Under the pieces are notes generated by a model that saw nothing but the letters and a program-made list of their open reading frames with translations, did not search any database and was not told the DNA's origin. A DNA stretch of 19,780 bases, taken from positions 1-19,780 of the forward strand of contig CAJTQU010000029.1 in assembly GCA_910578665.1 (NCBI GenBank), given 5' to 3'. Each line of letters starts with the position of its first letter. Position 1 is the stretch's first letter. This DNA comes from an uncultured Muribaculaceae bacterium (lineage in GTDB: Bacteria; Bacteroidota; Bacteroidia; Bacteroidales; Muribaculaceae). Below, in pieces: positions 6,820 to 14,952 of this stretch. Made by a program: the position numbers and the translations under genes.

Positions 6820-7985
6820 AAAGAACCATCATTGTATACATCATCACCATTTTGTCTGCCGCGTCGCTACATGCCTCGCGGCTTGACACGTTATATAACC
6901 AGAAGACGGCAGCTATCACCACAGGCACCGACACCATTTCCGAAGCATCAGCCGGCATGCACGCCACATCCTCAGACTGGTGGACTGACAGAATTAAATC
7001 ACACACATTCGATATATCCGACACTACTATAATATATCCGAAGTTTCTCAAATTCTGTGTGAACACCTATAACTGGGGGGACCGGTTGCTGAACACCTAC
7101 GACCATGACTATGTGCTCCCCACAGGCAAAAAATGGAAAGTACTGATGCGGTCCTCAAACTGGGCCGACTCATATTCCATGACACTGGACAAGACACATA
7201 TACGAATGCTGTCGGACGTATATTCCAACTTCGGACCCTCTCTCTCCTTCATGGCCGTAAGCTTAAGCTACCAGGCTAATCTTAACCGGCTCATAACACA
7301 CTCCCCGGCCAGGCAGAAGCGATACGATTTCAATTTCAGCTGCGCGTTGTTCTGGGTCAATGCATACTATTCGCGCAACCGCGACGGAACAGAGATACGA
7401 CAGTTTGGCAACTACAAAACCGAATCCGGAAAGAGGTGGTTCAAATACCATTTTCCCCAGCTACAGCTCAAAAGCTACGGCATAGACGCCTATTATTTCT
7501 TCAATCACGGACGATATTACCACGGAGCTGCATATAATTATTCAAAAATACAACGTAAAAGCCAGGGTTCTATAATATTGGGGTTCAGCTTCTCCAGACA
7601 GGACATCAGTATGGATTTCACCTCACTGCCGCAGGGTATGAAAGACCAGCTGCCAGCCGACACGCCGCTGCAATACAGGTTTAACTACAATGATTACTGC
7701 ATAATAGCCGGCTATGGCTACAACTGGGTATTCCACCCTAAATGGGTATGGAACCTGACTGCCATACCGACCATAGGATATAAACATTCGCTGGCAGACA
7801 GCGTAGAGGGTCGCTGTGAACTATTCTCACTGAATTTCAAAGCCAGGACAGCCATGGCGTACAATCTCGGAAATTTCTTCGCAGGCATATTCGGTTCGAT
7901 AGACCTCAACTGGTACAACGACAAAAATTACTCGTTTGCCAACGCCATAACCGCTTTCGGCGCAGTAACAGGCCTGCGCTTCTGA
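6816..7985 (+). CDS. DUF4421 family outer-membrane beta-barrel protein
   Basis: This 389-residue protein has a signal peptide (residues 1-20, cut probably after LHA) and a body rich in alternating aromatic and polar residues, ending in the barrel-like C-terminus GAVTGLRF with a terminal Phe. Many short strands such as YDFNFSCALFWVNAYYSRN and RFNYNDYCIIAGYGYNWVF point to an outer-membrane beta-barrel. It matches my recollection of the Bacteroidetes DUF4421 family, which has no assigned function. Start ATG 6816 overlaps the DUF2007 stop. The gene ends 6 bases from the convergent GH3 gene, and no clear terminator is present, only a 6-bp dyad (7975-7980 with 7994-7999). Confidence 0.82.
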   Translation: MKRTIIVYIITILSAASLHASRLDTLYNQKTAAITTGTDTISEASAGMHATSSDWWTDRIKSHTFDISDTTIIYPKFLKFCVNTYNWGDRLLNTYDHDYVLPTGKKWKVLMRSSNWADSYSMTLDKTHIRMLSDVYSNFGPSLSFMAVSLSYQANLNRLITHSPARQKRYDFNFSCALFWVNAYYSRNRDGTEIRQFGNYKTESGKRWFKYHFPQLQLKSYGIDAYYFFNHGRYYHGAAYNYSKIQRKSQGSIILGFSFSRQDISMDFTSLPQGMKDQLPADTPLQYRFNYNDYCIIAGYGYNWVFHPKWVWNLTAIPTIGYKHSLADSVEGRCELFSLNFKARTAMAYNLGNFFAGIFGSIDLNWYNDKNYSFANAITAFGAVTGLRF

Positions 7986-7991
7986 AACGTG

Positions 7992-9122
7992 TCAGCGCAT
8001 CAATGTAAGAAACTTATAAAATAATACCCTCCGGCAACGGTCTCTGACTATCGAGGCAGACAGACGCCCACTCCTGACGGCCTCCACCACACCGTCTATC
8101 TCCCGACGCGTGTCCGAAGGGGCCAGCATTATGTCGGCTCCGGCCATCAGTGTCCGCACAGCCCTTGTCTCGGTGCCATCGCCAGCATCAAGTGCTTTCA
8201 TGTTCAAAGCATCTGTTATCAGCAATCCGTCAAACTTCATCTTGCCTCTGAGAATACCTGTCATGACCTTGCGTGACAACACCGCCGGCAGAGTGTCTCC
8301 GCTAAGCGCCGGCATAGATATGTGGCCTGCCATCAACGCCGGAAAACCCATATCGATATATTGGCGGAACGGCAGCAGGTCAACAGCTGCGATATGCGCC
8401 GAATCCCTCCTGATCACAGGCAGGCCGTCATGCGAATCGGACCAGGTGAATCCGTGTCCCGGGAAATGCTTGGCCACAGGCACTACTCCGGCATCTTCAA
8501 GACCGCGCGCATAGGCGGTGCCCAGACGTCCCACGACGGCAGGATCGGCACCTAGCGAACGCTTATACATCACAGTTCCGGGAGCAGGAGCTACATCAAG
8601 CACTGGTCCGAGCACCATGTTAAGACCGACAGAAAGACACTCGCAACCCACCGAATAGCCGTAGTCATACATCCATTGCTCACCGGCATCGGCCAATCGA
8701 TAGTTTTTCGGATAAGACCTGGCACCTTCAAGCCTCATACCAAGCCCCCACTCAGCATCAACGGCCAGAAACATAGGCACCCGCGACTGCCGTTGCAACG
8801 TGTCGGACAAGACACGCATAGAACATGTGTCACCCTTAAGAAATACCATTCCGCCCACTTTGCAGTCCGCTACATAAGCACTGACAGCGCTAATCGTGGC
8901 ATTATCAGTCCTGGTATACGACGCCGGCATGAACAACTGACCTACCTGTTCCTCCAAAGTCATAGCGTCTGCTACTGAATCAGCCCATTCCCCGGCACGC
9001 CTGGTAAGGTCTGACACCTCTTGCTTATTACAGACACGGGCCGTATCCCCCACTTCACTGCGCGGACGCGCACAGGAGGATACAAAAACAGACAATATGA
9101 CAAGTAGCAACAACAGCCTCAT
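7992..9122 (-). CDS. GH3 beta-N-acetylhexosaminidase lipoprotein (NagZ-like)
   Basis: This 376-residue enzyme is a family 3 glycoside hydrolase of the beta-N-acetylglucosaminidase (NagZ) branch, which releases GlcNAc from peptidoglycan fragments or other glycans. Visible signatures are KHFPGHG (218-224), the acid/base dyad region D229-S230-H231, and LLITDALNM with the probable nucleophile D304. Unlike cytosolic NagZ it starts with a lipoprotein signal, MRLLLLLVILSVFVSSC, with C17 as the lipidated residue, so it should sit in the outer or inner membrane facing the periplasm. I chose ATG 9122 because it gives this lipobox; the frame extends to 9161. It overlaps the upstream nucleotidase gene by 4 bases, so the two are translationally coupled. 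Only the N-terminal GH3 domain is present. Confidence 0.9.
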   Translation of the reverse strand: MRLLLLLVILSVFVSSCARPRSEVGDTARVCNKQEVSDLTRRAGEWADSVADAMTLEEQVGQLFMPASYTRTDNATISAVSAYVADCKVGGMVFLKGDTCSMRVLSDTLQRQSRVPMFLAVDAEWGLGMRLEGARSYPKNYRLADAGEQWMYDYGYSVGCECLSVGLNMVLGPVLDVAPAPGTVMYKRSLGADPAVVGRLGTAYARGLEDAGVVPVAKHFPGHGFTWSDSHDGLPVIRRDSAHIAAVDLLPFRQYIDMGFPALMAGHISMPALSGDTLPAVLSRKVMTGILRGKMKFDGLLITDALNMKALDAGDGTETRAVRTLMAGADIMLAPSDTRREIDGVVEAVRSGRLSASIVRDRCRRVLFYKFLTLMR

Positions 9123-10699
9123 CTCATATCCGGAATAGAGTCTGCGACACGCAGACGGCACCGGGGATCAGGATCAATAGGCATAGACGCCTTGCCCATA
9201 TCCACCACATACCTCATAACGGGCGCGCACCACTCCGCCGGATCGCGCCACACCACGGTACCGGCAGCAGCCGTGGTAAGATAATCGCCGCCATCCGCCA
9301 GATAATCAAGCATGGCCACATAATAAGTCCGCCCCGGATCCAGAGGATAACCGTTAATTAACACCCCCTCCACATTGGCCGTGCCACGCGATACGGCCAC
9401 AAGCGTGCTTTTGCTAAAAGCCTGGTTGGCCAGTACTGCCGCCTGGCGTATAAGGGAATCAAGCTGAACTCCCGTCATCTCCTTTATCACCAAGTGGTTG
9501 CTAAAAGGATATGTAGATAATATCTGTCCTTCGGTCACCGGTCCGCGCTTCATCGGCATACGTATGCCGCCGCTATTCATAACCGCAAGATCTACACGCT
9601 TCGGCAGGCCGGGGGCATTGAGAGAGTCAAGCACATGACTTGCATATGCCTCGGCCACATCGGCCGTAAAATTGGACAACAGCACAGATGTATAATAATT
9701 CTTAGTGTTTGGCATGTCCACGATACATTCGGCTATCACGCGGTTATTGATCGAATCCACCACGTGGCGGTAAGGAGACAGAAAGCGTTCTATCTTCTTG
9801 TCAAAACGCTTCGGGTCCACACCAGCCACGGGCAACAGCCCGGCTTGCTTCACAACAGGAGCGCCGCCGTCCAGTCCGACCTTGATATAGCCAAGATTGG
9901 CGCCATAGCGGCCGGTCTGGGCTATCAGCACAGGCCGGCCCTCGGCATTGTCTACCACATTAGGCCGTTCGCCCGCCGTGGCCGGCGAAACCATTTCATG
10001 CGAATGGCCGCCTATTATAATATCAATGCCTTTAGAAAGACGTGCCAGCCCGACATCAGTAACCAACGGCTTTCCGGTATCATTTGTATATCCCAGATGA
10101 GTCACTGCCACCACAATGTCACAACCATCACGACGCAGCCGGCCGGCAGTCTCGTTAGCCGTAGCGACTATGTCAGCGAACTTCATCCCCCGGTAATTTT
10201 CAGGAGCGACCATTCCGGCAGGATCAAGCCCTATACCTATGATACCGATTTTTTTACCGCCTATTTTTTTTATGACATAGGGATCTGTCACGCCCTTGAG
10301 CGGAGTCTGCGAAAAATCATAATTAGCAACTAATTTGGCCGGACCGCCGCGATGCAGATGACGCGCCAATTCATCCAGGCCGTTATCAAACTCGTGATTA
10401 CCCAGGATCTGGACATCATAGCCCATCATTTCCATAAGAGGGTATTCCAACTCGCCGCCGAACAATTTAAAATAAAGCGATCCCTGCACGATATCGCCGG
10501 CATCTACCACAAGCACATCTTTTTCCGCCTTCTTTATACTGTCTATCATGGCCTTTCGCTGCAACACGCCGCCCACGCCATTCTCCGCATCGATATGCGA
10601 ATGGGTGTCATTGGTGTGCAATATGACCAGGTCACGCGGATATGCAGACACGGCACACAATACCAGGGCGGCCGCAAGCGTCAGAAATATATTTTTCAT
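9119..10699 (-). CDS. 5'-nucleotidase / UshA-like metallophosphoesterase
   Basis: This 526-residue exported enzyme belongs to the 5'-nucleotidase/2',3'-cyclic phosphodiesterase/UDP-sugar hydrolase family. After a signal peptide (about residues 1-19) the metallophosphoesterase domain shows ILHTNDTHSH (D31, H33), DAGD (D69), GNHEFDNG (N101, H102), H201 and GHSH (H232, H234), the dimetal ligands of the family. The C-terminal nucleotide-binding domain carries NSGGIRMPMKRGPVT and later TLVAVSRGTANVEG. It probably scavenges nucleotides in the periplasm. Both domains are in one chain, while many relatives in Bacteroidales have them split, as far as I recall. The gene is followed by the overlapping GH3 lipoprotein. 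A TATTTTTG box lies upstream at 10721-10728. Confidence 0.92.
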   Translation of the reverse strand: MKNIFLTLAAALVLCAVSAYPRDLVILHTNDTHSHIDAENGVGGVLQRKAMIDSIKKAEKDVLVVDAGDIVQGSLYFKLFGGELEYPLMEMMGYDVQILGNHEFDNGLDELARHLHRGGPAKLVANYDFSQTPLKGVTDPYVIKKIGGKKIGIIGIGLDPAGMVAPENYRGMKFADIVATANETAGRLRRDGCDIVVAVTHLGYTNDTGKPLVTDVGLARLSKGIDIIIGGHSHEMVSPATAGERPNVVDNAEGRPVLIAQTGRYGANLGYIKVGLDGGAPVVKQAGLLPVAGVDPKRFDKKIERFLSPYRHVVDSINNRVIAECIVDMPNTKNYYTSVLLSNFTADVAEAYASHVLDSLNAPGLPKRVDLAVMNSGGIRMPMKRGPVTEGQILSTYPFSNHLVIKEMTGVQLDSLIRQAAVLANQAFSKSTLVAVSRGTANVEGVLINGYPLDPGRTYYVAMLDYLADGGDYLTTAAAGTVVWRDPAEWCAPVMRYVVDMGKASMPIDPDPRCRLRVADSIPDMR

Positions 10700-10720
10700 G
10701 CCGTAAAGATTTTCAACTCA

Positions 10721-10728
10721 CAAAAATA
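10721..10728 (-). promoter_or_regulatory. -7 box upstream of the nucleotidase gene
   Basis: The minus strand reads TATTTTTG, matching TAnnTTTG, 21 bases before the ATG at 10699. No good TTTG is found about 20 bases further upstream, so the promoter is only partly supported. Confidence 0.4.
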
Positions 10729-10763
10729 CAAAAAAGAGGATAAACACCATGCACGTCACAACT

Positions 10764-10790
10764 AAAAATTTGTAGATAGCTCAAATTTTT
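10764..10790. repeat. Inverted repeat over the efp -33 element
   Basis: AAAAATTTG (10764-10772) and CAAATTTTT (10782-10790) are perfect 9-base inverted copies separated by 9 bases. The left arm contains the -33 TTTG of the efp promoter. The arrangement fits an operator, but the AT-rich composition makes chance possible. Confidence 0.4.
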
Positions 10791-10800
10791 TGTAACTTTG
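10769..10800 (+). promoter_or_regulatory. Bacteroidetes-type promoter of efp
   Basis: TTTG at 10769-10772 and TAACTTTG at 10793-10800 are separated by exactly 20 bases and followed by CA. Both elements match consensus fully. The leader to the efp ATG is about 39 bases and A-rich, without a clear Shine-Dalgarno, as is usual in this phylum. Confidence 0.85.
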
Positions 10801-10842
10801 CACTTCATAAACTATAAACAAACAACAACACAATAAGTTAAA

Positions 10843-11409
10843 ATGATAAACTCCCAAGACATCAAGAACGGTACCTGCATCCGCATGGACGGCCGCCTTT
10901 ATTTCGTAATCGAATTTCTACACGTGAAACCTGGCAAGGGCAACACTTTCATGCGTACCAAGCTGAAAGACGTGGTAGACGGCCGTGTGCTCGAACGCCG
11001 CTTCAATATCGGCGAGAAACTCGAAGACGTACGTGTGGAACGCCGCCCCTACCAGTTCCTTTACAGCGAGGGTGATGACGATATCTTCATGAACCAGGAA
11101 ACTTTCGACCAAGTGCCCATCAGCAAGGCTCTTGTGACCGGCGCCGACTTTATGAAAGAGGGTGACGTGGTAGAAGTAGTGAGCGACGCCTCGACCGACA
11201 CAGTGCTCTACGCAGAAATGCCGACCAAGACAGTGCTCAAGATCACATATACCGAACCGGGTCTCAAAGGTGACACAGCGACCAACACTCTCAAACCCGC
11301 CACTGTAGAGAGCGGCGCAACTGTTCGCGTGCCCCTGTTCATAAACGAAGGCGAACTCATCGAGGTCGACACACGCGACGGCTCTTATGTAGGCCGCGTA
11401 AAGGCTTAA
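10843..11409 (+). CDS. efp: Elongation factor P
   Basis: EF-P relieves ribosomes stalled at polyproline stretches. The 188 residues cover the three beta-barrel domains at normal length. The modification loop VKPGKGNTF places lysine K32 at the tip that normally carries a post-translational modification. The presence of Lys rather than Arg argues against EarP-type rhamnosylation. No EpmA/EpmB-like modification genes are in the window. The C-terminal domain contains LPATVESGATVRVPLFI-like sequence and ends GSYVGRVKA. A full-consensus promoter precedes it. The family 2 glycosyltransferase gene follows after 23 bases, so a shared transcript is likely, although a functional link between them is not implied. 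Confidence 0.97.
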   Translation: MINSQDIKNGTCIRMDGRLYFVIEFLHVKPGKGNTFMRTKLKDVVDGRVLERRFNIGEKLEDVRVERRPYQFLYSEGDDDIFMNQETFDQVPISKALVTGADFMKEGDVVEVVSDASTDTVLYAEMPTKTVLKITYTEPGLKGDTATNTLKPATVESGATVRVPLFINEGELIEVDTRDGSYVGRVKA

Positions 11410-11432
11410 TAAGCCGCCAAATAACAACACTA

Positions 11433-12473
11433 ATGCAGGCTGACCCCGTTATGACCACACACAAGCCAGTGGCAGACATACGCTTCTCCGTCATAGTACC
11501 GGTATATAACCGCATCGACGAGGTGGCCGACCTCCTCAAAAGCCTTGCCGCGCAAAGCGACCAGGGATTTGAGGCAATAATCGTGGAAGACGGCTCGACC
11601 GAGCCCTGCCGCGATGTCTGTCGGCGTTACGAGGGTGTCATAGACCTGCAATACCATTATAAAGACAACGAGGGGCGCTCCATAGCCCGTAATTACGGCA
11701 TACTCAGAGCCGGCGGAGACTACTTTGTCTTCGTCGACTCTGACTGCATATTGCCCCCTGACTATATCGCGACACTGCGCCGCGAACTTAACACGGCTTA
11801 TTCCGACTGCTTCGGAGGTCCTGACGCCGCCCACGAATCATTCAGCACGCTGCAAAAAGCCATAAACTATTCCATGACCTCGCTGCTTACAACAGGCGGA
11901 ATAAGAGGCGGAAAAGTGCGTATGGAGAAATTCGTGCCGCGCACTTTCAACACAGGATTCTCTCGAGAAGTGTATGACAAAGTCGGCGGTTTCCGAGAAA
12001 TGTTCAGCGAAGACATAGACATGAGCACGCGCATACGTCTGGCCGGATTCAGAATAAACCTGTTCCGATCCGTATACGTATACCACAAGCGCCGTGTAAG
12101 CCTGCGTAAATTCTGGCGCCAGGTGCATGTCTTCGGCATGAGCCGCATAACCCTCAAGCTGCTTTATCCCGGCTCCCTCAAAGCTGTCCACGCCCTGCCG
12201 GCACTATTTGTTCTCGGCTCTCTGGCCATGATAGCCGGAGCAGTGTTCTGGCGCTGGTGGTGCATACTTCCACTGGCCGTATACCTGCTGGCCGTATGGA
12301 TTGCCGGCATCATAGCGACACGCAGCCTCGCCATAGGCTCTCTAGGCATAATCACCAGCCTTATACAGTTATGTGGCTACGGCACGGGATTCCTGCGATC
12401 ATACATATGGAAAATACTGCTGGGCCACGGTCGTGACGAGGCCCAGGAAATCGAGATGCGCCGAGGCCGATAA
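11433..12473 (+). CDS. Family 2 glycosyltransferase, membrane-anchored
   Basis: This 346-residue protein has a GT-A fold glycosyltransferase family 2 domain (about residues 17-230) and a hydrophobic C-terminal region with probably three membrane helices (about 255-272, 276-296, 300-320). Motifs are FSVIVPVYNR at the start, VEDGS (D53), the metal-binding DSD (102-104) and SEDIDMSTR (192-200), which holds the likely catalytic acidic residue. It should transfer a sugar from a nucleotide-sugar donor at the cytoplasmic face of the membrane; donor and acceptor cannot be told. ATG 11433 is taken as the start, while M7 would be an alternative. It sits between efp and radC with short gaps of 23 and 12 bases. 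No polysaccharide cluster surrounds it, so it is an isolated transferase. Confidence 0.9.
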   Translation: MQADPVMTTHKPVADIRFSVIVPVYNRIDEVADLLKSLAAQSDQGFEAIIVEDGSTEPCRDVCRRYEGVIDLQYHYKDNEGRSIARNYGILRAGGDYFVFVDSDCILPPDYIATLRRELNTAYSDCFGGPDAAHESFSTLQKAINYSMTSLLTTGGIRGGKVRMEKFVPRTFNTGFSREVYDKVGGFREMFSEDIDMSTRIRLAGFRINLFRSVYVYHKRRVSLRKFWRQVHVFGMSRITLKLLYPGSLKAVHALPALFVLGSLAMIAGAVFWRWWCILPLAVYLLAVWIAGIIATRSLAIGSLGIITSLIQLCGYGTGFLRSYIWKILLGHGRDEAQEIEMRRGR

Positions 12474-12485
12474 GAGCGTATCAGT

Positions 12486-13232
12486 ATGATTATCAAGACT
12501 AACAACACTGATCATGAGGCCGGCAACGCCTGCGAACCTCGCCCTGCGATGCCAAGGGTGAAAGACATGTCGCCCGATGACACACCGCGCGAACGTGCCG
12601 AAAAATATGGCTGCGGCGTACTCTCCGTGCCAGACCTATGGGCCTTAGTACTGCGCACAGGAACCGTGGGCAATCCGATCACAGAACTATGTCGCGAACT
12701 CATGCGCGCCAACGATGGCAGAATAACCACGCTCGAACGCCGCACAAGGCAGGAGCTAATGGCCATAAAAGGTCTCGGACCGCTCAAAGTAATCCAAATA
12801 GAGGCGGTACTCGAACTAATCAGGCGCTATAATTCCGAAAGTCCGGCCGAAAATCCGTTTATACGCACATCGGCAGATATTTACAAGGTAATCAGCCCCC
12901 GTATCGCACATCTGCCACACGAAGAGGTCTGGGCTATAATACTCAACCAGCGCAACCAGGTAGTCAAACTATACCAGGCATCAAAAGGGGGATGGGCGTC
13001 ATCTGTATTTGACGTAAAACCGATTATCAAGGAAGCCATGCTGGAAAATGCCTCTGCCATAGCCCTGTGCCACAACCATCCGTCAGGCAGTCTGCGCCCG
13101 TCACCGCAGGATGACAACATCACGCGTATATGCCTCCAGGCCGCCACGCTCATGGAAATACGCTTCCTAGACCATCTTATAGTCACCAGACACGGCTACT
13201 ACTCATACAACGACGAGGGCAAATTGCGATAA
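12486..13232 (+). CDS. radC: RadC family JAB domain protein
   Basis: This 248-residue protein has the two RadC parts: an N-terminal helix-hairpin-helix region (about residues 30-115, with IKGLGPLKVIQIEA at 94-107) and a C-terminal JAMM/MPN-type metal-binding domain. The metal motif is HNHPSG (H196, H198) with D209 ten residues later. Despite the name, a direct role in recombinational repair is doubtful and the biochemical activity is unresolved. The length is slightly above the usual 225 residues because of an N-terminal extension of about 20 residues; M22 or M28 could be the real start. It is the last protein gene of the efp unit and is followed by the tRNA-Leu promoter. Confidence 0.93.
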   Translation: MIIKTNNTDHEAGNACEPRPAMPRVKDMSPDDTPRERAEKYGCGVLSVPDLWALVLRTGTVGNPITELCRELMRANDGRITTLERRTRQELMAIKGLGPLKVIQIEAVLELIRRYNSESPAENPFIRTSADIYKVISPRIAHLPHEEVWAIILNQRNQVVKLYQASKGGWASSVFDVKPIIKEAMLENASAIALCHNHPSGSLRPSPQDDNITRICLQAATLMEIRFLDHLIVTRHGYYSYNDEGKLR

Positions 13233-13245
13233 CTAGCGCAAGACA

Positions 13246-13277
13246 TTTGCATATTTACAAATTTATAACTACCTTTG
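13246..13277 (+). promoter_or_regulatory. Promoter of tRNA-Leu
   Basis: TTTG at 13246-13249 and TACCTTTG at 13270-13277 are separated by exactly 20 bases, followed by CA. The tRNA starts 37 bases after the -7 box. This indicates independent transcription of the tRNA from the radC unit. Confidence 0.8.
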
Positions 13278-13314
13278 CAACGATTTAACCGGCTCTGCCG
13301 TAAACATCATGGAT

Positions 13315-13399
13315 GCAGAAATGGTGGAATGGTAGACACGAAAGACTTAAAATCTTTTGAGACGAAAGTCTTGTGCGGGTTCGAGTCCCGCTTTCTGTA
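13315..13399 (+). tRNA. tRNA-Leu (anticodon UAA)
   Basis: The 85-base sequence folds as a class II tRNA. Acceptor GCAGAAA pairs with TTTCTGT (13392-13398), U8 is present, and the D stem is GTG/CAC. The anticodon stem AAAGA/TCTTT encloses loop CTTAAAA with anticodon TAA. A long variable arm AGAC-GAAA-GTCT and T-arm GCGGG-TTCGAGT-CCCGC follow, and the discriminator base is A. The first acceptor pair is a G-U wobble. The CCA end is not encoded. A perfect 21-bp hairpin starts two bases after the gene. Confidence 0.95.
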
Positions 13400-13400
13400 C

Positions 13401-13447
13401 AAATCACAACCGGGTGCCGCAATAAATGCGGCACCCGGTTGTGATTT
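13401..13447. terminator. Perfect 21-bp bidirectional hairpin between tRNA-Leu and trkH
   Basis: Arm 13401-13421 is the exact reverse complement of 13427-13447, with a 5-base loop ATAAA. It lies 1 base after the tRNA and 14 bases from the convergent trkH stop codon. The arms have AAATCAC/GTGATTT ends but weak U-tracts on both strands. It probably terminates both units and may guide tRNA 3' processing. Confidence 0.8.
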
Positions 13448-13461
13448 ATTCCCGACAACAT

Positions 13462-14937
13462 TCAATGGCGCCAGAACTGCGGCATAAAAAGGGCTATTAC
13501 CGTGAACAACTCCAGACGACCTGCCATCATGAGAAAAGACATAAGCCACTTCGAAATAACAGGAAGCTGTCCGAAAGAACCGCCAGCGCCCGTCACACCG
13601 TAGCCCAGGCCGTTGTTAGCGATACAAGACAATGTGGAGAAAAAAGAGTCGACCGCCGGCACCCCGTACAGACATGTCACAAAAGTGACCAACGCCCATA
13701 GAAGTATGTAATACGTGGTGAATGCCAATATCTTGCCTACCTGGGGGTCCGAGAGTATGACACCGTTGACCGACACAGGCCGCATACGGTTCGGATAAAG
13801 CACTCGCACCGTCTCATTGCGCATATTTTTAATGATGGCCATAAAGCGGTCCACCTTAAGGCCGCCGGTAGTGGAACCGGCACATGCTCCCACGGCCATC
13901 AGGACCACCAACACTATTAGGATTGCCGGTCCCATCTGCTCGTAAGGCATAGAAGACACGCCGGTACTGGTAAAGGCAGACACCAGCTGGCACAAAGGGT
14001 CTACCAGGGCGTTGCGCACACCGCTAACCTCGCCGCGCGCCAGCATGGATACAAGTGTCAGAATGTAGGCACCGAGAAGCAGCATACAGTATGCCCTGAA
14101 AACATCGTTGCGCAGCAGGCGGTGCCACATGCCGCAGACAGAGTAATATATGAGTATGAAGTTCACACCGCCCAGAAACATAAATATGGTAAGCACCGTG
14201 TTGACATACCAGCTGTCCCAATACATCAGACCGGCGTTGTGCGTGGAGAATCCTCCTGTTGACAGCGAACTCATAGCCATACACAAGCTGTCGAAAAAAT
14301 CTACCGGGCCTGCCCAGAGAAGTAGCACGCACGCCAGTGTGAGCGTTATATATATCTGCCATAATGTCTTGGCAGTCTGTCCTATGCGTGGATGTATCTT
14401 ATCATGTGTGATGCCCGTGACCTCGGTATTGAACATCCATATACCGTCAGAACGGTTAAGCATGGGAAGCAGCGAGAGAGTGAAGAGTATTATACCGAGA
14501 CCGCCCAGCCACTGTATCTCCGCGCGCCAGAACAATATACCGTGGGAACAGGCATCCACATCGCTTATGACAGTGGCGCCAGTGGTCGTAAACCCCGACA
14601 TTGTTTCAAAAAAAGCGTCAGCAACACCCAGCTGAGTGGTAGGAGACAAAATAAGCGGAAGCATGCCGAATGCGGAAAACAGCACCCAGCACAGGCCAGT
14701 GAGCAGATATGACTCGCGGCGTGTGACAGAGAAGCTGCGATGCCTGTAAGGCAGCACGAGGGCCAGTCCCGGTGCCAGACAAGAGCCTGAGGCTATGGCG
14801 AACACATTCCAGTCAGCCTCCCCGTAAACCAGGCACACTGCGATAGGAATAAGAAGCATGACACACTCCAGCAAAAGCAGCCAGCCAGTCACATGCAGCA
14901 CGGCACTGTATTTTATAGTCGATGTAATCTTATTCAT
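13462..14937 (-). CDS. trkH: TrkH family potassium uptake membrane protein
   Basis: TrkH is the pore-forming membrane subunit of the Trk potassium uptake system, controlled by TrkA. The 491-residue chain is polytopic with the four-fold repeated pore architecture. Selectivity-filter segments are visible as TTTGAT (117-122), STGGFS (226-231), TSTGVS (323-328) and NNGLGYG (441-447). Further family markers are EIQWLGGLGI near 140-149 and ACAGSTTGGLKVDR near 351-364. Length is as expected. The start ATG 14937 is 15 bases downstream of the trkA stop, so the pair is almost certainly one operon. It is the last gene of the leftward cluster and ends next to the hairpin shared with tRNA-Leu. Confidence 0.96.
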   Translation of the reverse strand: MNKITSTIKYSAVLHVTGWLLLLECVMLLIPIAVCLVYGEADWNVFAIASGSCLAPGLALVLPYRHRSFSVTRRESYLLTGLCWVLFSAFGMLPLILSPTTQLGVADAFFETMSGFTTTGATVISDVDACSHGILFWRAEIQWLGGLGIILFTLSLLPMLNRSDGIWMFNTEVTGITHDKIHPRIGQTAKTLWQIYITLTLACVLLLWAGPVDFFDSLCMAMSSLSTGGFSTHNAGLMYWDSWYVNTVLTIFMFLGGVNFILIYYSVCGMWHRLLRNDVFRAYCMLLLGAYILTLVSMLARGEVSGVRNALVDPLCQLVSAFTSTGVSSMPYEQMGPAILIVLVVLMAVGACAGSTTGGLKVDRFMAIIKNMRNETVRVLYPNRMRPVSVNGVILSDPQVGKILAFTTYYILLWALVTFVTCLYGVPAVDSFFSTLSCIANNGLGYGVTGAGGSFGQLPVISKWLMSFLMMAGRLELFTVIALFMPQFWRH

Positions 14938-14952
14938 AATATGCCTGCGCTT

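Noticed and set aside
11433..12473. Glycosyltransferase next to efp as an EF-P modifying enzyme (EarP-like)
   Set aside because: EF-P has Lys at position 32 instead of the Arg used by EarP, and this enzyme is a membrane-anchored GT2 protein unlike EarP.
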